A DNA stretch of 64,000 nucleotides from Nymphalis io. Its lineage: Eukaryota > Arthropoda > Insecta > Lepidoptera > Nymphalidae. Under the pieces are notes generated by a model. It saw only the letters and a list, made by a program, of their open reading frames with translations, was not told where the DNA came from and did no database searches. Position numbers and translations under genes: made by a program. This document shows, in pieces, positions 37,301 to 49,000 of the stretch. Position 1 is the stretch's first letter; each line of letters begins with the position of its first letter. The stretch is taken from positions 4,593,001-4,657,000 of the forward strand of contig NC_065889.1 in assembly GCF_905147045.1 (NCBI RefSeq), given 5' to 3'.

Positions 37301-40300
37301 TTGTGTCATAGTTTTGTCAACGAAATCGAAGACTTAAAATTAAAAATTACATAAAATATAAAATCATACACATTTAGTAAATGATTTGTCTATATTTAGA
37401 TCAAAGTATAACGTTAGGGATTGAGGGGGCGCACTCCTCTCTCGAAATATAATTTTCCTAGCTGGGTGAGTTATTTTATATTTAACTAAAAATTTTAGTA
37501 GCTTAAAATAAAATAGAGATTTACCAGAGAATACCAGGATGCAGTATGTCTAGCCGAAAAAAAGACGGCGTTTATGGTGGTTTATATCAGAATAACTTGA
37601 AGAAAAACTTAAGTACATTCATAATAAAAAAAAAAAATTACAGCGACCAGATGATGAATGAATATATGAAGTTTTAACTATTCTGTTGGTTAACCCGATT
37701 GCGCTCAATTCAGAATAAATATGTGAGATTGTTTTAGAAATATGATAAAAGTTCATTATTATTTTTAATTACTGTAATTTATTGCACCATATATTTGGTA
37801 TTATATAACGATAAAATCCTACCTCGATAAAGCTTGGTGGATGTGTAAGCCAATCCGTATCTTCGGTCGTTGTGAAAGGCGTGTAGGATGATTCCGTCGT
37901 GGTAAGCGTAGGGGTTTCCGTATCGCCGTCGGTATCTCTTTTTGGCTAAAACATTATTCATTGTTATCACCACCAGGGTATAGGAGGGTATATATTTATA
38001 TATAAAGTAACCTAGACATTGTGTTGGCACGAATTTTGTAATTGGTTTAAACTTCCAGTTTCCGAATGCGCGTGGGGGAGTCGGTCAGGTGTTAATTATT
38101 CTATATCCTTGGTTTACTTGTGGTGATTAGTTGAGTAGTTAAAACGTGGATTCGTAATAAACAAACAAATAAACAAACACACTTTGCATTTATAATTTTA
38201 GTTAGGATTTAAAGTGACGTATTAGAAATATTAAAAATAGTGTTCGTGACGGAGTGAGAGTAATTTTTACGTCAACGGATATTATTGTCTAGTATACATA
38301 CATATATATAGCTTACCGTAACGGTGACAATACCGGAAGATCCGGTAGGACTGACTTCAATACTAGAGGGTGTTGGATTGTATTCGTCTGTATCCGTAAA
38401 TCTGCCAAAAATGCTGTTTTCATCTGCAAGGAGAATTGCAATTTAATAATTTCAAAATTAACTGTTAGATACATAGTCAAAAACGTACTGACATCTTAAG
38501 CGTCAACGTAGAAATAACTCTTAAATAGTTTTATTAATAAGATTCAAGGTTCACTGAGCTTTAAATATATAAAACAGGGCAAGGAGCAGATCTACTTGCT
38601 CACTGTTATTTGTTTTTAACTTTCCTGAATGAAAATGATCAAAAAGACATATGATTCGATAAAAGATTATATAAATGATAAAAACGTGTGGGGTAAATTA
38701 TTAAATTGTATTTAATTAACATCATTAATGTCAGAAAAGATTCAGTACTGAGATTATATTAGATGAGAGGTAACAATTAAACTTGTACATTGACGATTTA
38801 AAAGTGCTATTAAGCATCCGCTTGAATCATTTTATTCCGTTTTTTTTTCATTGCAATAATGACTCCGGGTTATACAAAGGTTCCTTCTTCCTTGTTGATA
38901 TCCGTTTATAGTATATTAAAAATCGCCAAAATTGTAAGCTATTATATTTATAATAATATTTATATTATATTTATAATAATAAATATATATTTTATTTAGG
39001 CTGTATCCAAGTTTTGTATTTTTTTTTCTCTGTGGTGAACAATAAAGTATAAAGTAAAGTAAAAATTAATGCTGATATATTACCATTAATCATAATTATT
39101 TTAAAGATATAATTGAGTTCTCATTTATATTGTTGTTTTTTCCCACTTTGTTCTCAATCATATAATGCTCAGGCCTAAATAGTTCCATTAACTACTATTG
39201 ACAACCACTATCTTATAGGATAAATAACTATAATTATCATTCTTAAATATCAAATACTTAAGTCATAATCTTGCTTTAGTTGATATTGATTGGAAATCTA
39301 CGTTTGCGAGTGATATGTAAAAAGTAGGTAACAGACATACCATTACAATATATTATATAATGTGATTAATAAGCGTACCTATTAAAGAAAGATTGTGTGC
39401 TGTTGTTTGTGGAGCGTTAATTTATAATTGAAATATAATAAAAAAATAAAAATATATAATGATTACGACACATTTTCTAAATAATCCTGAAAAAGATACA
39501 AGATGAATGATTGAAGAAATATTGTTGCATTGAAATCCTACGTAAGAAAAGAAAAGTAAAATGTTATTAAAATATATAAAATCATTAAATCAAAGATAAA
39601 TTATAGGTACACGTTTTCTTGGTAGAGTAAATCTTGACATGACAACAACCTAAGATGGCATTAAAATTATTATTCGCTTAATATATTTGCAGTTTGTTTT
39701 TGAATCTTCATAAAGGGAAACACACGTTAGTGTTTGTGTTCACGTTTAATGGGAATTATAGTTTGTAAATCCATTAGAAATCATTACAATTATAAATACG
39801 TCATAGAGTGAGCAAAGCTATCAACAAGCCGAGTTCCATTGAAATGTAATTCAATATTTTTTATATACTGAACTGAATTTATTTAAAAAAAATCGAGTTG
39901 TATATTTACATCCTTATATATCTAATATGTGAATATTGTGCTGTTGTCATAATTGATTGTAGTCATCCTTACCTTCGTCGGTGGAAACTGGATAAGGTGC
40001 CGTAAAACCATAAGAATCAGGCACTTGCCAATATGGCCTTGTCGTCGTAAGATCTCTGCTAGCAGCTGCCCATAAGGTTTCAGATTGGTTTTTATCAGTG
40101 AATAATCTTTGTCCAAATTTGTCATATCTCTCATTTTCATTAACCGATGGTTGTGTAGCATGCACAGAAACATCGTAATCAGGTGTCTTATCAAATTCAT
40201 TCCCCGAATTCAATGATCCATAGTCGTATGATCCAAATGATCCGCAATCTGGTGCTACAGTTATACACATGTCGTACGCAAGGTCCGGTTGATTAGCGAA

Positions 40301-43014
40301 CTGGAGCAATTCAATATCGCCCTGTAATAAACAATTGGTGAATTAAGGTTGTTAAAATAACGGCCATCATTTCGTCACATCGAAAGAATTTAAATTGAGG
40401 CAAATCAATGTTGATTATATTGGAAAACAGTAATAATAATAATAACGTCCTCCAGACCGATTTCGGCCACGGCGGTCAATCTCAAGAGAATTAGCCATAG
40501 GAAAACAGTAGCGCTGATTTCAACTTATTACATTTGAAATATTTTTAAAAACGATATGGTTTCATGAATGTATTCTTGTCAAAATCCATACGATTTTGAT
40601 GAGGGCCTTCTACTAACAAATTGGCACTTTATAGCAATCGAATAGAAGCGTAATCGTTGCGGTTTATCAGTTTTCCTATTGTTTAATTTAATTATCGACT
40701 ATTGGCATAAAAGTTAACACTTAAGTGGACACACGGGACGTATCCTTGACGTATCGTAATCGTTATAGATTAGTAGAATTGGCCCCCTGATATTTTGTAG
40801 GATTGATGACTTGAATTTATAATCATATACATATTAAATAGATAGTGTTGGTGATAACAAATCAAATTAAAGTTTTCGTTCTATATGTAAAAATATTTAA
40901 AAGAAAAGTAAAGTAACGGCCTGTAAATATTACACTGTATAAGGCTTGTGCTCATTCCACCACGCTGTATATCCAATGCGGATTGATACACACGTGGAAG
41001 AAATATAGTTAGTTTTGACGAGCCGGTTGTCGTGGTTGGTAGATACTTGTCTTTCACACCGAAGGTTGTGGGTTCGATTCCCACCCAGGACAGACATTTG
41101 TGTGCATGAAAAAGTCTGTTTGTCCTGAGTCTGGGTGTAATTATACATACTATAATTAATTACATACTATAATTATATTATAGCATGTATTTACAAAAGA
41201 AAAGTAGTGTATGTAGTATATCAGTTGTCGAGTTTCCATAGCACAAGCTTTGTACAAGCTTAATTTGGGATCAGATGGCTCTGTGTGAAAAATGTCCTAG
41301 GATATTATTATTATTATTATTATAGTTAGCTTATTAATATTGGACGAAATCATTACCTCATAATACTGGTCAGGTGTTACTTGTGTGCCGACGACTAAAA
41401 CTCCAGCTAAATTAAAGGTGCTGCCAGGATGTCGCCGTAGAGGAATCGTGCCTCTGATCTCGCAGTCAACGAGTAGTGTTACGGAATCACCTTTAATGCT
41501 AACTGCTACTCTATGCCACCTAAATATTTTATAAGTTATTATAATAAGTAAAATTTAATATTATTTTCATTTAATTATCATTAAGCAATTGTTTAAGAAA
41601 CCTATTTATAGCTATAAAATAAAATAGTAATTACCGTCTTTTCTTTCTTTATATGAACTAAAAAAATCAGCAATAGAGAAAACCTTTAAGCATGAAGCCC
41701 TCATATTTCTGACTGTATCATTGCTTTAATTAATAAAAGCTAGTGAATGTAACTGTCCGATTTTTATGTAGTAAATTCTACATCGTGACTTTTCATGATA
41801 TGATATGATATGATACTACTATAAGAGACATTTTTTGGTGATTATTTATTTCTTTAAGGGAAATTGCGTTTTAAGCTATTTATGAATATAAATTACAATT
41901 AATTAGTCCGTACTTTTCATCAGCAATATTAACACGATAGGTGAGCAGCTCGTGATCTTCAGGCTGGCCTCGTGTGTCCTCGTAGTACAACTCTATGAGC
42001 TCACCAATAACCAACTGCAATTGTTCATCGCCAGCATCCGAATACAGAACAAATAGAGGATTCTGGTCTGTACCTGCTTAGAAACAAAAAAAAAAAATTG
42101 AAAATTTGGCTTTTCTGTTTGCAATAAGAGCAAAAAAACTTATGAAAAAAATCTAAAGACACTTAATCTTCAATTGCATTTGATTAGAATTACAAGACAA
42201 TATTTACCCGGTAAACGTACAACTGCTAATATTGAGAAGTCTTCAGGGAAGGTGTTAAAGAACATCCCAGCCGCTAGTTGGTGAAGGGTCGCGTTTTCGT
42301 TGAGAGAGAAGGCCGTTGATTCGTTTTCGGGTGTGCCAGGCGACTGACAGCGGCCTGGCACTCTTGTTACTCCTTCAGGTAATGTGCCATCTTGCACCAC
42401 CGAGAGTACGTCGAAAATTTCAAGGCTTTCTATAATCAGACATGGACGTGACTACATGTCGAATATTATGTATGTATATATATATACATATATAAAGAAT
42501 AACATGGGTTAATCCCTATGGGTTTTTGTCGTCTGATGTGCCTTCGAAATACATAATTGTTTTTTGGCCTCAAGCTCTGTGTGCCTAAAGACGTCCTTGC
42601 TGTACTTTAGTTATAAACTTTACGGGATGTGTGTGTGCTTTCAATGATTTATAACAGGTTATTCAAAAACATTGGTCAAAAAAAGGTTCGATCTAAAATT
42701 TCTTTACGACATGATATTCTACGATTTATCAAATATTTAAAATAAGATATTTTTAAAACATTTTAAAATATATAATAACTGTTATGTGAAATATAAAAGT
42801 GCCGTATATCCTTTAAGTAAAATAAATTACAATATATTGAATTTTCATATAAAAAGAAAGAAATAAGCACTTTATTCAACTTTTATACGAAAATGTGAAT
42901 AAACAATAGAATAGCTAAATTTAATAAGATAAACAAAATACACTCACCGTTCCCAGTTCCAACGCAGAGTACGCAAAACAATATAAGGAGGAGCCCTTTC
43001 ATTTCAAGAGCCAT
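25313..43014 (-). CDS. Fibrillar procollagen alpha chain, type V/XI-like (clade B)
   Basis: Thirty-two exons give 1757 aa with every phase consistent: 42948-43014, 42208-42429, 41914-42073, 41357-41519, 39973-40321, 38317-38423, 37823-37945, 35609-35806, 35455-35529, 35256-35366, 34893-35153, 34601-34798, 34409-34525, 34239-34329, 34052-34149, 33807-33968, 33608-33652, 32634-32840, 32239-32490, 31923-32103, 31355-31497, 30521-30737, 30130-30290, 29661-29930, 29195-29356, 28780-28995, 27424-27682, 27079-27225, 26589-26743, 25926-26041, 25738-25840, 25313-25450. Order: signal peptide (MALEMKGLLLILFC), TSPN/LamG-like domain to about residue 240, acidic Thr/Tyr-rich variable region, minor helix 421-456, linker with EALRQILTQHM, main helix 493-1503 (337 unbroken Gly-X-Y), C-propeptide 1504-1757. 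RKRR at 1518-1521 is a furin-type site. QNFT (1664-1667) matches the conserved propeptide glycosylation site. The secreted chain should form extracellular fibrils. Confidence 0.94.
26330..26575 (-). repeat. Dispersed repeat A, inverted, partial
   Basis: Blocks such as TACAGGCACGAGGGACATAAC and ACCATCAGGTGGCCCAT, read on the plus strand, are the reverse complement of repeat A at 54810-55105. The middle is shortened. It lies in a collagen intron near the C-propeptide exons. Confidence 0.75.
27703..28008 (-). mobile_element. SINE-2 copy, well preserved
   Basis: It is almost identical in layout to 11938-12252: the CAGCCTGTGAATGTCCC end on the left and a tRNA-like head on the right, with the B box GGTTCAAACCC on the minus strand. 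It lies in the collagen intron just upstream of the exon at 27424-27682. Confidence 0.87.
28020..28290 (+). mobile_element. SINE-2 copy, diverged, opposite orientation
   Basis: A tRNA-like head (CCCAGTGGTTAGAACAC, GGTTCAAACCTAC) starts near 28037 on the plus strand, and the 3' end (GGCCTTAGCCCAGCAGCGGG, ACAGGTTGTTAC) is near 28285. With the preceding copy it forms a head-to-head pair in one intron. Confidence 0.8.
28358..28708 (-). mobile_element. SINE-3 copy
   Basis: The element matches 15012-15350: GATTTCGAGCACGGC at the left, GTGTACACACTTCCAA in the middle and the tRNA-like end (CTAGCCACTAGACTAAC) at the right. It is next to two SINE-2 copies, so this intron is largely SINE-derived. Confidence 0.85.
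31208..31266. repeat. Short tandem repeat in a collagen intron
   Basis: A unit close to ACTAATTCTAATTCGAATCG occurs twice in tandem with smaller internal TAATTC repeats. It lies between the exons at 31355 and 30737. Confidence 0.8.
33395..33514. repeat. Intronic repeat, copy 1 of a collagen intron pair
   Basis: About 120 bases (GACGAATTAAAAGTGC to GATATCCGTTTAT) are nearly identical to 38792-38915 in another intron of the same gene. The differences are a few substitutions and a small indel near TACAAAGG. No tRNA-like promoter or inverted ends are obvious. Confidence 0.9.
36296..36592 (-). repeat. Dispersed repeat A, inverted copy
   Basis: It is the reverse complement of the copies at 21385-21680 and 54810-55105 over nearly 300 bases. 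The reading frame that is open in those copies is shifted here after GTQQYQ, which argues that the element is not protein-coding. Confidence 0.87.
38792..38915. repeat. Intronic repeat, copy 2 of a collagen intron pair
   Basis: It matches 33395-33514 in the same orientation, with an extra TTCTTCC-like insertion before CTTGTTGATATCC. See that entry. Confidence 0.9.
40438..40500 (-). mobile_element. SINE-3 fragment
   Basis: Only the end of the element farthest from the tRNA head remains (CGTCCTCCAGACCGATTTCG to AGAATTAGCCA), next to an AAT repeat. Confidence 0.7.
40603..40786. mobile_element. Small inverted-repeat element (MITE B), copy 1
   Basis: The ends GGGCCTTCTACTA (40603-40615) and TAGTAGAATTGGCCCC (40771-40786) are imperfect inverted repeats. 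The interior shares GTTTATC-GTTTTCCTATT and AATCGTTRTAGAYTAG with 46255-46443, which has equivalent ends. Confidence 0.7.
40912..41010 (-). mobile_element. SINE-2 fragment
   Basis: A decayed end piece (ACGGCCTGTAAAT, CATTCCACCACGCTG, CACACGTGGAAGAA) is joined directly to a SINE-1 that starts at 41018. Confidence 0.65.
41018..41333 (+). mobile_element. SINE-1 copy, tRNA-derived (Metulj-like)
   Basis: The head has the B box GGTTCGATTCC and the body matches 21722-21990 closely. An extra ATACATACTATAATTA duplication lies near 41145-41175, and the element ends in a TTA microsatellite (about 41305-41322). It lies in a collagen intron between two TSPN exons. Confidence 0.87.
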
Positions 43015-44387
43015 TGCGGCCCGAATAAATATGTCAAAGGGATAATATTTACATTTGGTCCCATCCCGGTAGTAAAGGGTTGAAAGTTATAGGTGGTTCT
43101 GTAAGACCCCTTGGGTGGAAGGCATGATGCGCCCCCGATGGGCACCGTTTGACTGATTTAAACGCGTGTACAATTCAGCATCACACATCGCTATGTGAAT
43201 TGCATTGGTGTCAAAATAATAAATATCAATTACTGAATGGGAATAAATGTTCTCTTTAGCGTTGGAGAGTTTAAAGTTATGTTTGTTGGGAAAAGTAGAG
43301 GGTTCTTGTACACTTTATATTTAGGTCATACGTTTGCGGTGTCAGATTATGACGGTTGTTATTTATCAATGTGTACTTGTTATATAAGCAATAAATATAG
43401 GATATTTTTCATTCTTTTTATTTTACTAAGCTGTCTTGTTGGTCCAATCTAGTGCCTAATAAGACTGCAAACCCTAGTACTAGGTTCAAACTCCAGGGCG
43501 GAATTTAAAAGGGGTTTTTCTGTCGAAAATTTTTCAATTCGGAAATCATGGCAGTGAATATACTTCCGTGCTTCATAAAGCACGCAAAGCCGTTGGGTTC
43601 TGCGCTTGAACAACCTCCAATCGTTTCGTATATAATAATAGGAATAAATATACATTTATTAAATATGGATCTGCGACGGTTGTTGTAGCTCGGAATTAGA
43701 AAGTTGTCAGTTTATACTTTCGAAAAGCATGTAAAGCCTAACCTGTGCCGGATTGCTGTCCCATCGGACTATGAGAGTTACCTACCTGAGAGTGCTTTGT
43801 TTGCACTCACATCTACATGCGCACACACACAAAAATATCTTCTGCGTAGCTGGCTTTTCCTTCAGATTGGCAGCCGTGGCCAAAATCGACAAATGACTAA
43901 GGACTATGAGACTGGTATATTTGACATGATACATTGTTGAAAAACACAATACATAGTATTTTTGTAGAATAAACGAATGTGAATATTTAATTTTACAAAT
44001 AGCATTCATTCACGTAAATCTCATTAAATTCGAAGTAGATTTCTGTGATACAAATGATTTGATATTAAACATTTCCAGAATTTGTTTTGAGAAAAGGTTA
44101 TTGACATTTCGCGACTAGGATTCAATCAAATTGGACGCCTCGCGAATTAGATAGACACTCTTGTTATGAGAGCAGACGCTTTCGTTGTTAAATAGATTAA
44201 GATTTATTTTCTCTGAGTTGAGAATGTTGACTTCATTAAATATTTTTACGTTTCACGGTTTATGTGCAAAACACTTTTCTTAATGTATTTTTTATTGTTA
44301 TTTCATCTACTTATTTATTTATAAGTTTAACAACTCATACACATAAATAGTAAAGAAATAATATGAGTGATGATGATGATGATGATA

Positions 44388-44585
44388 TGTCCTCCTGACC
44401 GAAGAGAGATTAGCCAACTGCGCTGAAGATATTATAGTGCACAAGTGTGTGTAATCAGATGTGACGGCAATCTACAGGACATACGGTAGTACGTTATTTC
44501 CGAGGCACGTGTACACTACGTACACAGTTCCAACTTCCAAAAATCGGGCTGGTACTGAGAACCTTCGACAGAAAATCAGTTTTTT
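44388..44585 (-). mobile_element. SINE-3 fragment with deletions
   Basis: The blocks GAGATTAGCCAACTGCGC, GATATTATAGTGCACAAGTG and CAACTTCCAAAA are shared with full SINE-3 copies, but several parts between them are missing and the tRNA head is absent. A GATGAT repeat flanks the left end. Confidence 0.7.
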
Positions 44586-44732
44586 ATTTCAATCCGTATA
44601 TATTAAGCTAAGTCCTCCTATGTAAATCAATATCTGTGAATAAAAATTTTTATATTATTTTGTTTGTATGGGAAAGTTTTCATTATATTTATAAATTTAT
44701 TTTTATATAATTTTACTGGTATATGATATAAA

Positions 44733-44925
44733 ATGTAACAGCCTGTGAATATCCCACTGCTGCGTTGAAGGCCTCATCTCTCTTTTTGAGGAGAAGGTTT
44801 GGAGCTTATTCCACCACGCTGCTCCAGTGCGGGTTAGTGGAATACACACGTGGCAGAATTTCAGTGAAATTAGACACATGCAGCTTTCCTCACGACGTTT
44901 TATTTCACCTTAAAGCAATTAATAA
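44733..44925 (-). mobile_element. SINE-2 copy, head truncated
   Basis: It starts TAACAGCCTGTGAATATCCC and runs to TTTCACCTTAAAGCA, where the tRNA-derived part is lost. Confidence 0.8.
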
Positions 44926-45354
44926 AAAAAAATATTGTTAGTAAATGTAACAAATAAGTAGTTCATTGTGAGCTAATTATAGCTTAACTTACCTGTAATA
45001 ATGTAAATTTCCTTATAATATGCTATTAGGATTTGCTTTTTAATGAACCCGAAGCTATAATAAGTCTTTCCATTATGATTCGATTACAATTTCAGAGGCT
45101 TTCGAGTGCCACTTCCCTAAATGTAGGTCAGCCTTGACACACTAATCCAAGTCAGATACATATCAACTTCATTTGAATAAGCTGTATGCGTAATTATGAC
45201 AGCTTTGATGTATTGGCCTAAAGTAACCTAAACTCTTAAATAAGCTATTAAGGTCATTCTTCCCCATTAAACGTTTATGAAGGTACATGTATTATTTTAG
45301 TGATAGTATATATAATAACATATTTATATATTTTAATTAAAGTTATATGTAATT

Positions 45355-45640
45355 ATGTAACAGCCTGTGAATTTCCCATGGGTGGAATAAGGCCTCCTCT
45401 CTGTTTTTTAGAGGAGAAGGTTTTGAAGCTTATTCCACCATGCTGCATTGGTGGAATACAGATGTGGTACAATTTCAGTGAAATTTGACACATGCAGATT
45501 TCTTCAGGATGTTTTTCTTCACCGCCAAGCATGAGATTATTTATAAACACAAATTAAGCACATGAAAATTCAGTAGTGCTTTGAACCCACGATCGTCGGT
45601 TAAGATTCACGCGTTCTACTGGAACTCAGCCATCTCGGCT
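45355..45640 (-). mobile_element. SINE-2 copy
   Basis: It runs from TGTAACAGCCTGTGAATTTC to CTCAGCCATCTCGGC, with small deletions, one of which removes most of the B-box region. Confidence 0.8.
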
Positions 45641-45759
45641 TTACATATAAAATAACAATTAAAAAACTAATATACGTATTTCTTACGATCTTAAAAATAA
45701 ATAAATACTAAAAAGTCATTTTTAAAAACACACCGTTTGTTTACAAAATTTCTTTTAAT

Positions 45760-45877
45760 TTATTCTATGCTATCAATCATTGAAGAGTATCTTCGCCTGG
45801 ATCCTGGGTGAGGAATCAAGTCATAGCTTACTCCGATGGATAAGAGGAAGTGGTTCTGCTTGCAAGATTGGACCTCA
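45760..45877 (-). CDS. Possible terminal exon, unrecognised
   Basis: On the minus strand an open stretch of 39 codons follows a weak acceptor (TTTTTAAG at about 45878) and ends at a stop that overlaps an AATAAA signal. The translation (EVQSCKQNHFLLSIGVSYDL, then IPHPGSRRRYSSMIDSIE) looks protein-like. Its entry phase equals that of the last isomerase exon at 46047-46161, 170 bases upstream, so it could be an alternative last exon of that gene. A separate gene or chance is equally possible. Confidence 0.25.
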
Positions 45878-46042
45878 CTTAAAAATTTGTAATAAACGTA
45901 AGTAGTATAATATTTTATATTAATTTCTTATTCTTGCTTTAGATAATAATATGGTAAATCCATTTTAACTTAACTAATTTTACGAACAATGAATAAGGCA
46001 ACAAATTGAAATAAAACTATTAGATACTTTTCTTAGTAAAAG

Positions 46043-46048
46043 TTTATT
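46043..46048 (-). terminator. Poly(A) signal overlapping the isomerase stop codon
   Basis: On the minus strand the sequence ATGTAATAAAC places AATAAA across the TAA stop (46047-46049). Confidence 0.55.
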
Positions 46049-49000
46049 ACATATTTTTCGGTTTGATGTTCTCCGGGTGCGTCTCACTGAAAGTTTTTTC
46101 TCTCAAAAGTGCCTCGTAAACTTTCGAAATTGTTGGGAACTTATCCAAGCTCAACTTGTGTCTGTAATGATATTTGTAAGTTAGTTGCGTCCATTTAATT
46201 CATCAGCTATTATAACCCAATGATTTTCAAGGCCGGAGCCGACGCAAAAAAGCTGGGGACCGATTCTACTAAAAAAACTGTCGCTTTATCATTGAAGTTT
46301 ATCTGTTTTCCTATTCTTTAGTTGGTTAAAAAATTAAGTTTGGTTTTGACATAACGATGTATGCTAACATCATATTGTCAAAGTTAAATCGGAATTAAAT
46401 CGGGAACATATCCTAATCGTTGTAGACTAGTAGAATTGGGACTCTTAAGCGAAAAAACGTTGCAAATATTCGTCTCTTATTCCAAATTATGTCTTTGTAC
46501 CGTTTGCAGATGAAACATTTGGAGTACCTACTAACTAGACATATGAAATAAATAATTAATTAATTGCAATACATAAATAAAAGAAATATTACTTATTGCT
46601 TATATACCCTTATCCTAATTATCTCTATAAATAATAATACGAAGAAAGCAAAACAATAAATCATTTAATAAAGATATGACCGCGGTTAATTGAAAAGTAG
46701 GTCTCTCTGAATCAGTCTAGGATGGTACTTGACAAGTCTGGTATTTCTGTCAATATGTCCAATATTTATTAAGATACATCACTAGTTATTAACTTAATAA
46801 CAAGTACAGATGTTTGTCCTATAAATTTCCCAACGGAATAAAACGATAATTTGATTTCATTTGTATTACAAGTTCATAAATTATCTTGGGAGTATAGTGA
46901 CAATCGATATTTTAATGGTTTTTTTTTTAACACATATACCTACTGTTTAAGTGCAATAACGTACAAAAAGGTAAAATAAAAAAAAAATAATGAATTAGTC
47001 TAAGACGAATTGTTAATTCAAATAAAACAAATGCCTGAAGCGACAAAATTAATAGCTTTCGTTACGTATTTCACGCATCGTAACGAGATGTAATGTGGTT
47101 AAAAGATTAATTTTATTGTTTAATTAATTTAAACAGCGTTTTTAAATTTTATGTGCAAAACAATACGGATACAAGTTGCAGTAAGTAAGTTCTTTTGTCA
47201 TTTTAGTAACATGATAAGATTTTTTAGATCGTGTTTGTAAACTGGTTAATATAGTACATACGGCCTTAATAATAATCGCTTAATAACGTTTGAACAGTTA
47301 CCGATGTCCCATTAGTAAAAAGCAAACTTTAGAAAAAAGAAGACAAAGCATTGTGTAACTCTATAGTTACAAGGATTTATGTTTTATGAGGATTTATATT
47401 TTTTTATAAGGTTTTTTTGTAAGGATTTATATCCTACCAATAACAAATTAAAATACCAAGACAATATGTAAATTAGTAATATTATAAGTAGTTTCTTTTA
47501 AATTTTATAAATAACATTTCTCTGTCTTTTTTTTCTTTACCTAAGGTTGCCTGTGATGTTGCGGCCTCTAGTACGTCTTCCTTATTATTAAGTAGGTATT
47601 CTATGGTTAAGTTTCATTGATGTATAATAAAAAGTATCTTTGTTTGAAGCACTAATCCAAGTCAATGTAATATTAATCAAATTTATTTTATGTTTAATTA
47701 AACTACAACTTCACTAATCTTGATTACCTAAGCTAGTTTTACCTTGTAACAGCATTGTACATCTGAGGCACCAGACACAGATCAGCCATGCTTAGCTGGT
47801 TCTCGATACAGAATTGACCTGATGATTTCTGCAGCAGATCCTCAAGTATATACAGTCCGCGTTCTGTCCAATACTTAGTGAAGTTTTTGTATTGATCCGT
47901 AGAATCGAAATGGCTTAACAAACCTACATTCTGTAGCGGCTGAATGCCAGAGACAACAGTCTAAAAAACAATAAGCATTTAAATGAAAATTAAAATACAT
48001 GATTTTCAATTTTACAATTTCATAGTACATTGTGATAATAACTTAAGCCAAATCTTTGTATTTTAAATACAGAACCGAGTGAGAGAAAAATTTTATGTAA
48101 TATTTATTTCGAATGAATTTTGACAACAGCCGCCCATCTCTATGACCAGATGACTTAACAGTGCACAAGTATAAACGCGAACATTTCATTCATACAGGGC
48201 GATGGGATATGACCGGGAAAGATATCAGGCCCGAGGGGGTATAACATCATCAACAGGTGGGGAACCTAGGGAACTAAGATGTATCCATTACATCTGACAG
48301 GTGCACATATTTCTAGAACTGGTCAGACGGGAACTAATCCACTTTCCGAATGAATGGAGGAGCAGAGAAATCTACTGCATATGGACTCTTTTACAAGTAC
48401 GGGATGCCACAGTAGCAGTCCTGGAATCTGCCATACTATCACAATGGAGAATGGATGAGAACAGCACGGTCCCCTATGTCTGTAATTATACTGGCTCAAT
48501 ACCCTTTTCAATTGAGACAAAACAAAAAGTATTATTATTTGATGGTAGAATAATTGAATAGAAGCTTTTGTAGCTTGCACAAAATGTTGTTTTTTGTTCC
48601 CACGCATATAATAAACAATCAGCTGTGAATTCAATAATACCATAGAAATACAGGAGGAAAAGATTTTACATTCAACTTCATTGAAACAAATAAACGGGAA
48701 CTATTTAATATTCTAAGTAAACAATTTTTTACAAAAATAAATCACTCGTTTGATACATTCTATTATAGTTTTAATTAGCTATCGACTTCGCATAGGAAAA
48801 AATAGTATTGTTCATGATGCATTGAAAGCTTATTATTAAACAAAAACTCATTTTTTTCAATAATATTATTTTTAAACAAATATAATAATGCAATCAGTAT
48901 TTAGTCAAGCGATCATGATGCATACGCCCGAAAGTACTGTGCTAATACATATATTATTTTTTTTTAGGTTGCGTCCTTTTCGACGAAAAACCTTAACTTG

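Larger units (their letters stand above)
43015..46042. other. Spacer between collagen and maleylacetoacetate isomerase genes
   Basis: It contains the collagen promoter at its left edge and then mainly SINE remnants: SINE-3 pieces at about 43685-43810 (weak) and 44388-44585, and SINE-2 copies at 44733-44925 and 45355-45640. A possible small exon at 45760-45877 is listed separately. No TATA box is clear in front of the collagen start. Confidence 0.55.
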
